Positions 28,223-40,629 of a DNA stretch of 64,000 bases are shown piece after piece. Source of the DNA: Xenorhabdus miraniensis (GTDB taxonomy: Bacteria > Pseudomonadota > Gammaproteobacteria > Enterobacterales > Enterobacteriaceae). Position 1 is the first letter of the stretch. Each line of letters begins with the position of its first letter. Where the stretch lies: assembly GCF_002632615.1 (NCBI RefSeq), contig NZ_NITZ01000002.1, positions 149,182-213,181 of the forward strand. Direction: 5' to 3'. The notes beneath the pieces are model-generated. The model saw nothing but the letters and a program-made list of their open reading frames with translations. It searched no databases and was not told the DNA's origin. Made by a program: the position numbers and the translations under genes.

Positions 28223-30337
28223 CTAGTTTCGATTACGGCTGACTCGCATTACATCTGGCATTACACGTATCTTACGCATGATATTTGCCAACTGGATACG
28301 GTCTTTGGTCGTCAGCCTGATGAAAGCACAATAAACGCGGCCATCTTTTTCCTCTGTATTCATGCTTTGAATGCTGGAGTTTGCATCATTGATAGCAGCG
28401 GTCAGATTTGCCAGAGCGCCTTGATGGTTAAACATATCAACTTTAATTTCGGCAATAAAATCGCTATTGATATCTTTATCCCACTCTACGTGCATGAATT
28501 TTTCCGGTTCTTTCTGATATCCACGGATATTGCGGCAGGATTCGTGATGGATTACTAACCCTTTTCCCGGGCTGATGTGAGCGATAATCGGGTCACCCGG
28601 AATTGGGCGACAACATTTAGCAAAGGTAATCAGGATGCCATCAGCGCCTTTGATAGGTAGCTTACGAGCCGTATTGCCGTTGTTGTTTGACTCTTTATCC
28701 GATGTGCCGAGTAATAAATTACGAGCGACAACCACACTCATGGCATTGCCCAACCCGATCTCCGCCAGTAAATCATCCAAAGTTGCAAGCTTCATTCTTG
28801 CCAGCTCTTTGTCGATATTTTCCTGTGGTATGTCGGTGATTTTTGTTCCGTTACCCAGTGCATGGTTGAGCAAACGGCGACCGAGCCCAACAGAATCATC
28901 CCGTTTCAGATTTTTCAGTAACTGGCGGATTTTAGCGCGTGCCTTGGAACTGACGACAAAGTTCAGCCATGCAGCATTGGGACGTGCACCGGGTGCTGTG
29001 ATGATTTCGACAGTTTGCCCACTGCTCAGCGTCTGTGAAAGAGGATATGGCAGACGATCAACACGTGCGCCTACGCAGGCATGGCCGATATCTGTATGGA
29101 CGGCATAGGCAAAATCGACAGGAGTCGCTCCTGCGGGTAATTCAACAATTCGCCCTTCAGGGGTAAAAACGTAAATCTCATCGGGGAACAAATCAGATTT
29201 CACGCTTTCAATAAACTCAAAAGAACTGCCGGCACTTTGTTGAAGCTCCAACAAGCTTTGCATCCAGCGTTGAGCACGGACTTGTGCGGTTGTACCGGAT
29301 TCTCCCTGCTCTTTATAAGCCCAGTGTGCCGCAACCCCCATTTCCGCCATTTGATCCATATCTTCAGTACGAATCTGGACTTCAACAGGAACCCCATGCG
29401 GGCCAATAAGAGAAGTATGCAGAGATTGGTAGCCGTTGGCCTTAGGGATTGCAATATAATCTTTTACTCTGCCGGGGCGGGGCTTATATAAGCTGTGCAT
29501 TTGCCCCAGTACGCGGTAGCAGGTATCAAGATTATTGACGATGACCCGAAAAGCGTAAATATCCATGATGGAATGGAAACGCTGTTCTTTCAGGTGCATC
29601 TTACGATAGATGGAGTAGAGATGTTTCTCGCGACCACTGACAGTACACTCAATGCCAGCATCCGTTAACCTGCCTTCAATTTCCGACAAGATTTTTTGGA
29701 TCATCTCCTTACGATTACCGCGGGCGGCTTTGACGACCTCTTTAATGACGCGGTAACGGTTGGGATACAAGGCTTCAAACCCAAGCTCTTCCAGCTCCGT
29801 TTTCAGGTGATGGATCCCCAGACGGTGGGCCAAAGGGCTATAAATTTCCAGCGTTTCCCTCGCAATGCGCCGCCGTTTATCGGGACGCAGGGAGCCAAGG
29901 GTCCGCATATTGTGTGTGCGGTCTGCCAGCTTGATCAAAATGACGCGGATGTCCTGCACCATTGCCATGATCATTTTGCGGAAGTTTTCGGCCTGAGCTT
30001 CCTTTTTGTCTCGGAAGTTCAGTTTATCCAGTTTGGATACCCCTTCCACCAATCCGGCGACGGCCGTGCCAAATAACTGTTCTATATCCTGAAACGTCGT
30101 TGGCGTATCTTCAATAACATCGTGCAGAAGTGCTGCCATGAGTGTTTCATGGTCAAGGCGCATTTCGGCCAAAATACAGGAAACAGCGACAGGATGAGTA
30201 ATGTATGGTTCACCGCTGGAACGGGTTTGCCCTTCGTGGGCATCCCGTGCAACAACATAGGCCTGTTTTAGCAGATCGATTTGATCTTCAGGCAAATATT
30301 TCAGAACCAGCTGATTCAGGCTTTCAAACAGATACAA
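28223..30337 (-). CDS. spoT: Bifunctional (p)ppGpp hydrolase/synthase SpoT
   Basis: Degrades, and weakly makes, ppGpp in the stringent response. It has 704 residues (702 in E. coli). The HD hydrolase domain (about 45-150) has YITHPVAVSC and LLHDVIEDT. The synthase-like domain (about 210-330) contains SGREKHLYSIYRKM, the TGS domain (about 390-450) DEIYVFTPEGRIVELPAGAT, and the ACT domain the last 75 residues. The start codon is TTG, as in E. coli, where it keeps expression low. It lies 18 bp after rpoZ. Confidence 0.96.
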   Translation of the reverse strand: MYLFESLNQLVLKYLPEDQIDLLKQAYVVARDAHEGQTRSSGEPYITHPVAVSCILAEMRLDHETLMAALLHDVIEDTPTTFQDIEQLFGTAVAGLVEGVSKLDKLNFRDKKEAQAENFRKMIMAMVQDIRVILIKLADRTHNMRTLGSLRPDKRRRIARETLEIYSPLAHRLGIHHLKTELEELGFEALYPNRYRVIKEVVKAARGNRKEMIQKILSEIEGRLTDAGIECTVSGREKHLYSIYRKMHLKEQRFHSIMDIYAFRVIVNNLDTCYRVLGQMHSLYKPRPGRVKDYIAIPKANGYQSLHTSLIGPHGVPVEVQIRTEDMDQMAEMGVAAHWAYKEQGESGTTAQVRAQRWMQSLLELQQSAGSSFEFIESVKSDLFPDEIYVFTPEGRIVELPAGATPVDFAYAVHTDIGHACVGARVDRLPYPLSQTLSSGQTVEIITAPGARPNAAWLNFVVSSKARAKIRQLLKNLKRDDSVGLGRRLLNHALGNGTKITDIPQENIDKELARMKLATLDDLLAEIGLGNAMSVVVARNLLLGTSDKESNNNGNTARKLPIKGADGILITFAKCCRPIPGDPIIAHISPGKGLVIHHESCRNIRGYQKEPEKFMHVEWDKDINSDFIAEIKVDMFNHQGALANLTAAINDANSSIQSMNTEEKDGRVYCAFIRLTTKDRIQLANIMRKIRVMPDVMRVSRNRN

Positions 30338-30355
30338 GGCAGACCTACCGTAAAA

Positions 30356-30631
30356 TTAACGACGACCTTCAGCGATGGCAGAAACGGCTTTGATTTCTGC
30401 GGCTTCTTGTTCTTGCTGTTCCTGACGCTCACGAACATCAAGAATTTTATTGTTGATAAGGCCTTGCTCGATTTCACGCAGAGCGATAACAGTCATCTTG
30501 TCGTTTTCTTCTGGAACGAGAGGATCTTTGCCGCCTGCTTGCAATTGGCGTGCTCGGCGAGCAGCGACCAACACCAGGTCAAAACGGTTACCAATTTTTT
30601 CTACTGCGTCTTGAACAGTTACGCGTGCCAT
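30356..30631 (-). CDS. rpoZ: RNA polymerase omega subunit
   Basis: Small subunit (91 residues) that clamps the beta-prime C-terminus and forms part of a ppGpp-binding site. The full-length sequence starts [20 protein letters not shown] and carries [18 protein letters not shown]. The N-terminal MAR motif needed for ppGpp site 1 is present. It is first of the pair with spoT, linking synthesis of a ppGpp target and a ppGpp enzyme. Confidence 0.96.
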   Translation of the reverse strand: MARVTVQDAVEKIGNRFDLVLVAARRARQLQAGGKDPLVPEENDKMTVIALREIEQGLINNKILDVRERQEQQEQEAAEIKAVSAIAEGRR

Positions 30632-30685
30632 ATGTGTGCTACTCCACAGATAAATAAATGACTGGGCATAATACTGAAACTTGGT

Positions 30686-31309
30686 TCAGTCTGCCAATAA
30701 TTTGCTGATTAAGGCATCATGCCGCTGCGCCTGACGATCTAATCGTAGACGCTCAGAACGAATAACAGATTGTAAATCGGCGAGTGCCGTATTGAAATCA
30801 TCGTTGATGATGACGTAATCATATTCGTTGTAATGTTCCATCTCCGCGACAGCTTGAGCCATTCGCTTGGCAATAACTTCTTCGCTGTCCTGACCACGTC
30901 CCCGTAAGCGACGGAGCAACTCTTCCTTAGAAGGCGGAAGAATGAAAACGCTGCGGGCGGCGGGCATTTTCTGACGGATTTGCTGTGCACCTTGCCAGTC
31001 AATATCAAGAAAAACATCAACCCCGCTGGCGAGTGTCTCCTTGATGACTTTTCGGGATGTTCCGTAATAGTTACCGAAAACACAGGCATATTCCAAAAAT
31101 TCATCATGCGTGATCATATTTTGGAATTCATCTACTGCGACGAAAAAATAATGTTCACCATGATTTTCGCCTGAACGAGCTTGGCGCGTCGTATGTGAAA
31201 CAGAAACCTGAGTGTCATACAAAGGCTGAGTTTTTAATAAGGCCTGAATAAGGCTTGATTTGCCTGCTCCACTCGGCGCAGAAACAATATATAACGTTCC
31301 TTGGTTCAT
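30686..31309 (-). CDS. gmk: Guanylate kinase
   Basis: Phosphorylates GMP to GDP with ATP. It has 207 residues from the ATG at 31309, identical in length to the E. coli enzyme; a longer frame upstream has no ribosome site or homology. The P-loop is [11 protein letters not shown]. The GMP-binding segment includes [20 protein letters not shown], and the lid region [19 protein letters not shown]. It lies 54 bp upstream of rpoZ, and ligB is divergent. Confidence 0.95.
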   Translation of the reverse strand: MNQGTLYIVSAPSGAGKSSLIQALLKTQPLYDTQVSVSHTTRQARSGENHGEHYFFVAVDEFQNMITHDEFLEYACVFGNYYGTSRKVIKETLASGVDVFLDIDWQGAQQIRQKMPAARSVFILPPSKEELLRRLRGRGQDSEEVIAKRMAQAVAEMEHYNEYDYVIINDDFNTALADLQSVIRSERLRLDRQAQRHDALISKLLAD

Positions 31310-31494
31310 GATGAATTCTTGACTGATTGGGTATAAATAAATGCAAGCGCAGGAATATAAAATCCCACATAGTATACACGGATACGTCAATCCATGCAGC
31401 GTTACAATACATGCCAACGGACATTTCAACAAAATTTTTTCTTAACAAACTGATGTTACGAGTTAATTTTGCGGAACAATTTCAGAAAAAATAA

Positions 31495-33414
<1,920 letters not shown>

Positions 33415-33463
33415 GAAAAGGGATTAAATAGGAGGGCAATTAGGTCGGAAAGGGGATTAAGCA

Positions 33464-33482
33464 GGGGCAAAGGGGTTGCCCC
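33464..33482. terminator. Hairpin between convergent ligB and yicG
   Basis: GGGGCAA and TTGCCCC form a stem with a short loop in the 114-bp gap between the two convergent genes. There is no clear T-run, so its strength is uncertain. Confidence 0.45.
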
Positions 33483-33528
33483 AAACGTCCATGAACTATT
33501 TACTAATGATACTATTTACTCGTGGTTG

Positions 33529-34158
33529 CTAGTGGTCTGACCCATCATAATTGAAGATAGGTAAACCAAGGCGATAACGGATAGCAATTAACCGAGCTGT
33601 TAATCCTGCAATCAGTGTAATCAGGATCACGCTATTCGGATGCAGTGGAGTATGCAGTAAGGCGATATAGAGCCAGGCGGCGGCAAAAGAGACGCCTGCG
33701 TAGATCTCTTTTTGAAATACTAACGGAATGGTATTGCAGAACATGTCGCGCAGTACACCGCCGAAAACGCCGGTAATTACGGCAGCAATGGCGGCGATAA
33801 TAGGACTGTAGTGCATCTCCAACGCAATTTGTGCACCAATGATGGAGAAGACAATTAAACCAATCGCATCAAGAATGAGAAATAAACGGCGTAGGTGTTT
33901 CATCATGGGCGCAACCCAGATAGTCAACACAGCAGCACAAGCAACGGTCACAATATACTCTGGATTTTTTACCCAGCCGAGAGGGTAATGGCCCAGAATA
34001 ATATCGCGAACGGTACCACCACCGATGGCCGTCACGGAAGCAATAATGATAACGCCGAATACATCCATCTTTCGACGACCTGCGGCTAATGCGCCTGTCA
34101 TGGCTTCAGCCGTAATACCAATGATATAAAGGACACTGAGTAGCATAAATTTAATCAA
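33529..34158 (-). CDS. yicG: UPF0126 (TRIC-like) membrane protein YicG
   Basis: Inner-membrane protein of 209 residues with about seven hydrophobic helices, made of two repeated UPF0126 units. Each unit carries a Gly-Gly-x-x-Arg-Asp turn: [19 protein letters not shown] in the first and [13 protein letters not shown] in the second. Members are related to trimeric intracellular cation channels; a solute for YicG is not established. It is convergent with ligB, as in E. coli. Confidence 0.88.
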   Translation of the reverse strand: MIKFMLLSVLYIIGITAEAMTGALAAGRRKMDVFGVIIIASVTAIGGGTVRDIILGHYPLGWVKNPEYIVTVACAAVLTIWVAPMMKHLRRLFLILDAIGLIVFSIIGAQIALEMHYSPIIAAIAAVITGVFGGVLRDMFCNTIPLVFQKEIYAGVSFAAAWLYIALLHTPLHPNSVILITLIAGLTARLIAIRYRLGLPIFNYDGSDH

Positions 34159-34279
34159 CTGGAATAACGTAGAGGTAAAGAGTACTGTTGAAACAATAAC
34201 GTCTCGACTGAAATTTTTTAGTTGAAGCTGAATAAAATTAGTTTTTATTATCCGAAACCTCGCAAGATAAGGCAGGAAA

Positions 34280-35569
34280 ATGGTTTTAAAGGAACGTCAG
34301 ATTACATGCGACAATCGTAGCCATCAGATAACTAATATAAATATCTGGACTCCTGATAGCCAATGGCTGGTATACGATGTTCGCCCTGATGGTGCATCTT
34401 TTACAGGCTTAACGATAGAAAAAATTCATGTTGATAACGGGCAGACTGAAATTATCTATCAGGCACAGAATGGTGCTCATGTCGGTGTGGTGACTGTAAG
34501 TCCTCAGGAGCCGACTCGTTATGCTTTTATTCATGGCCCAGAAAAACCTGATGCACATTGGCAGTATGACTTTCACCATCGTCGTGGTGTGATTGTCTCA
34601 GATACTCTGCTGAACATAGCGGTTAACATTGATGCGATGGACATTACCCCACCTTATACTGCGGGGGCTTTGCGTGGCGGTACGCATGTTCATGTTTTCA
34701 GTCCAGATGGCAGCCGTTTGAGTTTCACCTATAACGATCATGTAATACATGAATTAGATCCTGCTCTCGATTTACGTAATGTTGCGGTGGCAGTTCCATT
34801 AAGTGCCGTTATTTCAGCAAAAAAACATCCGAGAGAATATGACGGTAACTATTTTTCAGTTGTTGTTAGCCAGACTACCGCGCACCCGTGTCCCGGAAGT
34901 GATGATATTAATCGGGCTTATGAAGAGGGATGGATTGGGCAGCAGGGATATCTCAAAGATAATGGTCAACAGCAGCGCTGGGCATTGGCGTTTATTGGGG
35001 ATACATGCGCCGAAAATGGTGAAAAAATAGCTGAAATTTATCTTGTTGATCTGCCTGAAAATGATGGCGATTACGCCATTGCAGGTCATCAGCCTTTGAC
35101 CGGAACTGAAACAACATTACCTGCTCCGCCAGCGGGGGTGAAACAGCGACGTTTGACCTTCACGCATGATAAACGTTGGCCGGGTGTTGTGAATGTGCCC
35201 CGTCATTGGCTAAGGTCATCGCCGGATGGCAGCAAAATCGGTTTTCTGATGAAAGATGAACAGGGAATTATCCAGTTATGGCATATTTCCCCAAAGGGCG
35301 GTGAGCCAATGCAGATAACCCACAGTCATAACAGCATACAATCTGCATTTAGCTGGGATAGCCGTGGGTGGTTTATTGCCTGTGTCTGTGACAATAGTGT
35401 CATGCTTTGTGATAGTCAGAATGGCGAAATGCGGCGTTTGACGGAGCGTACTGACGAAGCTCCCTCCGCAGATGCAATAGTGATATCACCGAATGATCGC
35501 TATGTTGCTTTTATGCGTGATATCGATGGATACCGACAAATATTTGTGGTTGAAACCGGCATTTGTTGA
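34280..35569 (+). CDS. yidR: DUF3748 beta-propeller protein YidR
   Basis: Predicted protein of 429 residues with TolB/PD40-type WD-like repeats, for example [47 protein letters not shown] and [16 protein letters not shown], which suggest a six- to seven-bladed propeller. No signal peptide is seen. It matches E. coli YidR over its length; the function is unknown. It is convergent with yidQ, its partner in E. coli. Confidence 0.88.
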   Translation: MVLKERQITCDNRSHQITNINIWTPDSQWLVYDVRPDGASFTGLTIEKIHVDNGQTEIIYQAQNGAHVGVVTVSPQEPTRYAFIHGPEKPDAHWQYDFHHRRGVIVSDTLLNIAVNIDAMDITPPYTAGALRGGTHVHVFSPDGSRLSFTYNDHVIHELDPALDLRNVAVAVPLSAVISAKKHPREYDGNYFSVVVSQTTAHPCPGSDDINRAYEEGWIGQQGYLKDNGQQQRWALAFIGDTCAENGEKIAEIYLVDLPENDGDYAIAGHQPLTGTETTLPAPPAGVKQRRLTFTHDKRWPGVVNVPRHWLRSSPDGSKIGFLMKDEQGIIQLWHISPKGGEPMQITHSHNSIQSAFSWDSRGWFIACVCDNSVMLCDSQNGEMRRLTERTDEAPSADAIVISPNDRYVAFMRDIDGYRQIFVVETGIC

Positions 35570-35628
35570 AACAAATATGATTGCAATCGCATTGCTGGTT
35601 AATGGTTATTAAGGAAAATAAATAGCAT

Positions 35629-35985
35629 CTATATTCCATTAATCACGATGTTGGGATCTAACAGCATAGAAGTTGAATTTTCCTCCAGTTGCTCGATACG
35701 ATGCTTAGGCGATTGCTCAGCGCTATTTTGATCGGAACGGGCATAATCATAAGGAAGCAGGAACGTGTCCAGAAAGGCAGAAAATGGAAGATCAATCGCG
35801 ACCAGAGGTTTCATGACCCACCCGGTTTTGTCATCTTTTAACATGTCAATGTTGGCTTTCGCTCCAGAATAATAACCTTGATAGGGGCCACTATGTGTCA
35901 TAATGCTGGAACAGCCTGTGACAAGTAGTAATCCCAATGTGGTACATAATAATGGAAGCATCTTACGGTTTTTCATCGTTTCCAT
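35629..35985 (-). CDS. yidQ: YidQ, YceK/YidQ-family lipoprotein
   Basis: Small lipoprotein of 115-118 residues. The signal sequence ends in the lipobox LLVTGC, with Ser-Ser after the cysteine, which favours sorting to the outer membrane. The mature part holds the family segment LVAIDLPFSAFLDTFLLPYD. An internal ATG at 35976 (MKNRK), with GGA four bases upstream, is an equally good start. The function is not established. Confidence 0.85.
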   Translation of the reverse strand: METMKNRKMLPLLCTTLGLLLVTGCSSIMTHSGPYQGYYSGAKANIDMLKDDKTGWVMKPLVAIDLPFSAFLDTFLLPYDYARSDQNSAEQSPKHRIEQLEENSTSMLLDPNIVINGI

Positions 35986-36477
35986 GATCTCAATGAGTTA
36001 ATTTGCCAATGTTTAAATACTATTTGCTCTTTAACGCCACTTTTCCAAAGCATGAAGATAAACCTTGAATACAGTTTACCCCTTAATACTATTTACTATA
36101 GTCAGGTAATATTCAGTTTGCTATAGCATTTGTCATTAAATTTAATGATTTTTTGTGACGGAAATTTTAATTTTGTTTTATAACTGCCCTTCAGGAAGGG
36201 AAAATATTTATCCCCTCCAATTTGTTAGCAATAAATAAAATCTATTTAGTGCAATGTTTATTGAATAATGAGGTATGGACGACTCATTGGAAAATAAAAA
36301 CTCGCCCTGAATGAAACGTGGCCAATAAAGATGAAAAAAACATGTAATATGTGGTTTAAGACACATACCTTCCTGTTAATTCATGCCAACATTTAATTAA
36401 TAGTGTTGGTATTTATACAGCATAAGGGAAAAGCGACAAACTTCCCAAATGTTAACCTTTGGTAAAGGAAGCGAGTC
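35986..36477. other. 492-bp gene-free region where ibpAB would lie
   Basis: No coding frame seen. In E. coli the small heat-shock genes ibpA and ibpB lie between yidQ and yidE; neither is present here. CTTGAA near 36064 followed by CCCC resembles sigma-32 elements, but the spacing (about 9 bp) is too short to call a promoter. Confidence 0.55.
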
Positions 36478-38136
36478 ATGAGTGATATTGCACTGACAAT
36501 GAGCTTGTTGGCACTGGCTGCCGCATTAGGGTTATGGATAGGTAATTGGCGAATATATGGTGTTGGTCTTGGAATTGGCGGCGTTTTGTTTGGTGGGATT
36601 ATTGTCGGCCATTTTGCCCAGACATATTCGCTGTCACTCAGCAATGACATGCTGCACTTCATTCAGGAATTTGGCTTAATTCTATTTGTTTATACTATTG
36701 GTATTCAGGTCGGGCCGGGGTTCTTTTCTTCCCTACGGGTTTCTGGCCTTAAATTAAATGGGTTTGCTCTCCTGATTGTCATTATTGGCGGTTTGGTTGC
36801 AGCTATTATTCATAAATTGTTTGATGTGCCTTTGCCGATTATTTTAGGGATTTTTTCCGGGGCAGTGACAAATACCCCATCGTTGGGAGCGGGTCAGCAA
36901 ATTCTGGTGGATTTGGGGTCAGAACCTTCACTTGTCAGTCAAATGGGCATGGGCTATGCCATGGCTTATCCAATGGGAATTTGCGGTATTTTGTTGGTTA
37001 TGTGGCTGGTACGTCTTTTTTTCAGAATTAGTGTTGAGCGGGAAGCCAAAGCGTTTGATATCCAAAACAACCATAGTCGGGAAATGCTCCAGACAATGAA
37101 TATTGCTGTGCGTAATCCGAATTTGGATGGGTTAATGATGCAAGATATTCCCTTGCTTAACAGTGATGACGTTGTGTGCTCCCGCTTGAAACGCGGTGAA
37201 TTATTGATGGTGCCTCAGCCGACAACGGTGATCCAGAATGGAGATTTGCTTTATCTGGTAGGGCAGCGGGAAGAATTGAACCAAGTCCGGCTGGTGATTG
37301 GGGAAGAAGTTGATGTGTCGTTGTCTACCTCAAACAGCATTCTCCAATCGGTCAGAGTGGTAGTGACGAATGACGAGGTACTGAGTCAACGAATTGGGTC
37401 GCTCAACCTAAAACAGAAATATGATGTTGTTGTCACTCGTCTCAATCGTGCAGGCATTGAACTGGTTGCCAGTAATAATGCCAGCTTACAGTTTGGCGAT
37501 ATCCTGAATATTGTCGGGCGTCCTGAATCTGTAGAAGCCGTCACAAGGCTATTGGGTAACTCGCAGCAAAAACTCCAGCAAGTTCAGATGTTGCCCGTAT
37601 TTATTGGAATAGGGTTGGGAATTTTACTGGGTTCCATTCCGTTGTTTATTCCTGGTTTTCCCGCTGCCTTACGTCTTGGGTTAGCAGGTGGACCTTTGGT
37701 GATTGCACTGATTTTGGGGCGTATTGGCACGATTGGTAAACTTTATTGGTTTATGCCTCCCAGCGCGAATTTGGCACTGCGTGAATTGGGGATTGTCATG
37801 TTTCTTGCGGTTGTCGGGCTGAAATCCGGTGGCAATTTCATTAATACACTGGTGCATGGGGAAGGGTTGGCATGGATAGGCTATGGGGTATTGATAACGA
37901 TAGTGCCCTTATTGATCGTGAGCTTGCTGGCACGCGTTGTTGCCAAAATGAATTACCTTAGCTTGTGTGGGATGTTGGCAGGGTCAATGACCGATCCCCC
38001 AGCGCTGGCTTTTGCCAATGCCATTCACAGTAACAGCGGGGCAGCTTCGTTGTCGTATGCGACGGTTTATCCATTGGCGATGTTTTTAAGGATTATGTCG
38101 CCCCAAATTTTGGCTGTTATTTTCTGGGCACTATGA
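36478..38136 (+). CDS. yidE: AspT/YidE-family membrane transporter YidE
   Basis: Inner-membrane protein of 552 residues (553 in E. coli). Two blocks of about five to six helices flank a cytosolic middle with two TrkA-C (RCK_C) domains at about 190-375. The paired re-entrant motifs are [18 protein letters not shown] in the first half and [18 protein letters not shown] in the second, as in aspartate:alanine exchangers. The substrate is unknown. A ribosome site (GGAAGCGAG) precedes the ATG. Confidence 0.92.
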   Translation: MSDIALTMSLLALAAALGLWIGNWRIYGVGLGIGGVLFGGIIVGHFAQTYSLSLSNDMLHFIQEFGLILFVYTIGIQVGPGFFSSLRVSGLKLNGFALLIVIIGGLVAAIIHKLFDVPLPIILGIFSGAVTNTPSLGAGQQILVDLGSEPSLVSQMGMGYAMAYPMGICGILLVMWLVRLFFRISVEREAKAFDIQNNHSREMLQTMNIAVRNPNLDGLMMQDIPLLNSDDVVCSRLKRGELLMVPQPTTVIQNGDLLYLVGQREELNQVRLVIGEEVDVSLSTSNSILQSVRVVVTNDEVLSQRIGSLNLKQKYDVVVTRLNRAGIELVASNNASLQFGDILNIVGRPESVEAVTRLLGNSQQKLQQVQMLPVFIGIGLGILLGSIPLFIPGFPAALRLGLAGGPLVIALILGRIGTIGKLYWFMPPSANLALRELGIVMFLAVVGLKSGGNFINTLVHGEGLAWIGYGVLITIVPLLIVSLLARVVAKMNYLSLCGMLAGSMTDPPALAFANAIHSNSGAASLSYATVYPLAMFLRIMSPQILAVIFWAL

Positions 38137-38183
38137 CTTAAATCGATGCTAACTACTTAAGTATACTTACTCAATTCATTAAG

Positions 38184-38199
38184 TGTGCTTTAGATCACA
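38184..38199. promoter_or_regulatory. CRP-cAMP binding site candidate
   Basis: TGTGC-TTTAGA-TCACA matches 9 of 10 positions of the CRP core TGTGA-N6-TCACA. It lies downstream of yidE and upstream of an untranslated segment that ends in a strong terminator. Confidence 0.6.
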
Positions 38200-38435
38200 G
38201 AATATGGACTGACCATTCAAATTTGGCCTTAATTTGAGATAGTAGAGGTGATTTAAAGTAAAAAATCCCTGCTTATTCAAGCCATTATATAAATATTTTT
38301 CTGGTTAAATATACTCAGTTCAGGGAAGGTGTATAAACAAGGATTGTTTTCCTTTCCTAATCGTGTGTGAAGAATTCTATTGGGATTCTAATAACTACTG
38401 TCCTGTTCGCAGGTAAAAGTCCTCGTTATCATCTT

Positions 38436-38469
38436 GCTCCCTCCCCCCTAAATGAGGGAGCTTTTTTTT
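38436..38469 (+). terminator. Strong rho-independent terminator, 300 bp after yidE
   Basis: GCTCCCTC (38436-38443) and GAGGGAGC (38454-38461) form a stem followed by eight T residues. It acts only on the plus strand, so it ends either a long yidE 3' end or a separate short transcript. Confidence 0.88.
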
Positions 38470-38494
38470 ATTGTATTTCTGTTTCCTGCGTTAC

Positions 38495-39751
38495 TCAGCT
38501 TTCAGCTTCTTTATGGGCTATTTCTATCTCTTCGGACAGAATGCGGATACCTTCTTCGATTTTTTCCACGTCAGGCACATAATTCATACGCATACATTGA
38601 TGGGCATGAGGCCAGTGATGTTCCAGCCCCGGAAAGAAGAAATGCCCCGGCACCATCAGTACGTTTCTCTTTTTCAACCGTTGATAAAGCACTTCTGTCG
38701 TGATTGGCAGGTTTTTGAACCAGAGCCAGAGGAATATTGCGCCTTCCGGTTTATGGATAAGACAACGATCTTCCGGTATATGGCGACGAATGATTTCAAT
38801 TACGTTGTCAACTCGCTGCTTATAAAACGGTTTAATGACTTCTTGCGATAGGCGAAACAGATCATTGCGCCTAATCATTTCCAGCGCGATAGCCGGCCCA
38901 ACGCCACCCGGAGCCAGACTGATAATGCCATTCATGTTACTGACTGCATTGATGATTTTCTCATTGGCAATGATGATTCCGCAGCGGGAACCCGGCAGGC
39001 CAAGCTTAGACAGGCTCATGCACAGAATGATATTTGGATTCCACAGAGGGGTCGCTTCACTAAAGATAATACCGGGGAATGGCACACCGTAAGCATTGTC
39101 GATCAACAGAGGGATTTGATGTTGTTGAGCCAGTCCATCCAAACGCAGTAATTCTTCGTCGGTGATAACGTTGCCCGTTGGGTTCGTCGGGCGGGAAACA
39201 CAAATCAGGTTGATGTCTTCAGAAATATTGAGGTGGTCGAAATCAACGTGGTATTTGAATTGACCGTTAGGTAACAGTTCTATATTGGGTTTATTGGCGA
39301 CAAATAACCCTTCATCCAGCCCCGAATCAGAATAACCGATATATTCTGGTGCAAGAGGAAACAAAACGCGCTTCATTGAACCGTCTTCAGCGCGACCAGC
39401 CAATAAGTTGAACAGATAGAAAAAGGCACTTTGGCTGCCGTTGGTCAGGGCAATATTTTGTGGGTGGATCTCCCAACCGAGTTTTTCTTGTAACTCCAGA
39501 GCCAAGGCTGTTATCAGGGTGTTTTTCCCCTGTGGCCCGTCATAGTTGCATAGGGTCTCGCTCAATTGACCGCTCGACGCCATATCAGCCAATATTTGTT
39601 GGAAATACTCATCCATTTCAGGAATATGTGCTGGATTACCCCCTCCTAACATAATTGCGCCAGGTGTTCTCAGACCTTGGTTCAAATCATTCATCAGACG
39701 GGTAATTCCCGAATCTTGCGTAAATTTGTTTCCGAATTGCGAAAATTTCAT
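38495..39751 (-). CDS. avtA: Valine-pyruvate aminotransferase
   Basis: PLP enzyme that exchanges amino groups between valine or alpha-aminobutyrate and pyruvate, making alanine. It has 418 residues from the ATG at 39751 (417 in E. coli). Motifs are GGGNPAHIPEMDEYF, LTNGSQSAFFYLFNLL, RPTNPTGNVI, DNAYGVPFPGIIF (the PLP-contacting Asp) and MSLSKLGLPGSRCG, whose lysine forms the Schiff base. It is the last gene before the yidE junction; tag follows upstream on the same strand. Confidence 0.95.
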   Translation of the reverse strand: MKFSQFGNKFTQDSGITRLMNDLNQGLRTPGAIMLGGGNPAHIPEMDEYFQQILADMASSGQLSETLCNYDGPQGKNTLITALALELQEKLGWEIHPQNIALTNGSQSAFFYLFNLLAGRAEDGSMKRVLFPLAPEYIGYSDSGLDEGLFVANKPNIELLPNGQFKYHVDFDHLNISEDINLICVSRPTNPTGNVITDEELLRLDGLAQQHQIPLLIDNAYGVPFPGIIFSEATPLWNPNIILCMSLSKLGLPGSRCGIIIANEKIINAVSNMNGIISLAPGGVGPAIALEMIRRNDLFRLSQEVIKPFYKQRVDNVIEIIRRHIPEDRCLIHKPEGAIFLWLWFKNLPITTEVLYQRLKKRNVLMVPGHFFFPGLEHHWPHAHQCMRMNYVPDVEKIEEGIRILSEEIEIAHKEAES

Positions 39752-39855
39752 AACGGTGTTTTCGTCTGTTTTTTGTATGAGAAAAAGACACCATACCCCG
39801 CTCATTACTAGGGTGCAACGGGAAATATGGGTATTCTATGTTGCTATCTTTGTTG

Positions 39856-40434
39856 CTATCTTTCGTGCGCTGATTTCCGGCACAGGCAATTGACGAGGTG
39901 ATCGTTTACCAGACCTGCCGCCTGCATAAAAGCATAGCAGGTAGTACTACCAATAAACTTAAATCCCCGTTTTTTCAGAGCCGTGGAAAGTGCATCGGAA
40001 GTGACGGTTTTGACAGGAACGTCTGCCAGCGTTTTCCAGTGATTAACTTGGGGAGAATCGTCGACAAAGCGCCAGATAAATGTGCTGAAATCTTCACCTT
40101 GTTCGGCCATTTGCAGATAAGCACGGGCATTATGAATAATTGCACTGATTTTGGCGCGGTGACGCACAATAGCGGGTTCCTGCATTAGCCGCTCGACATC
40201 GGTGTCATCCATTTTGGCTATTTTGACGGGATCAAACTGATGGAAGCACTTTCTATAACCTTCCCGTTTTTTCAGGATAGTGAGCCATGATAACCCCGCC
40301 TGTTGCCCTTCAAGGCAAATCAGTTCGAAAAGCTGCCTGTTATCTTTCAGTGGGTTACCCCACTCATTGTCATGATAGGCCAGATATTCAGGATCAGATG
40401 TAACCCAACCGCAGCGAATCATTTCCTTGTTCAT
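39856..40434 (-). CDS. tag: DNA-3-methyladenine glycosylase I
   Basis: Removes 3-methyladenine from alkylated DNA. It has 192 residues (187 in E. coli). A helix-hairpin-helix glycosylase fold is indicated by CLEGQQAGLSWLTILKKREG. The zinc snap residues are the Cys in RCGWV, the His in AYHDNEW and the His and Cys in VNDHLVNCLC. An internal ATG four codons in (40422) aligns better with E. coli; the first ATG has the better ribosome site (GAGGGGAAG). Confidence 0.95.
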   Translation of the reverse strand: MNKEMIRCGWVTSDPEYLAYHDNEWGNPLKDNRQLFELICLEGQQAGLSWLTILKKREGYRKCFHQFDPVKIAKMDDTDVERLMQEPAIVRHRAKISAIIHNARAYLQMAEQGEDFSTFIWRFVDDSPQVNHWKTLADVPVKTVTSDALSTALKKRGFKFIGSTTCYAFMQAAGLVNDHLVNCLCRKSAHER

Positions 40435-40629
40435 GAATCGAACTTCCCCTCAGGTGGTGATTAATAATTGCACTAATAATAACTGGATAAATATACAAGT
40501 AAAGTGGCTTGAATAAGATTTTTTTATATTGCGGCAAAATTGAGAGGCGATCAGAGCTGTATATCTTACAGTCAAAGGGTATACTGATTGCTTTCGTTTA
40601 AATTCATAGGCATCGCGTGCGGATTCAAC

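Larger units (their letters stand above)
38137..38494. other. Gene-free junction region between yidE and avtA
   Basis: This 358-bp region joins two blocks that are far apart in E. coli (yidE block and avtA-tag-glyQS block). It contains a 12-bp palindrome TAAGTATACTTA (38158-38169), the CRP-like site, a hydrophobic reading frame from a GTG at 38367 (MKNSIGILITTVLFAGKS) rich in Ile, Leu, Thr and Val but without a ribosome site, and a strong terminator. It could be a relic of an attenuated ilv-type leader or a small RNA gene; neither is certain. Confidence 0.35.

Noticed and set aside
31325..31345. GGGTATA upstream of gmk as a second ERIC end
   Set aside because: None of the inner ERIC sequence (GCTGCGCTC, CCCGGGG) lies beside it, so it is a chance heptamer.
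36060..36085. Possible sigma-32 heat-shock promoter between yidQ and yidE
   Set aside because: CTTGAA and a CCCC block are present but only about 9 bp apart; functional sigma-32 promoters need about 13-15 bp.
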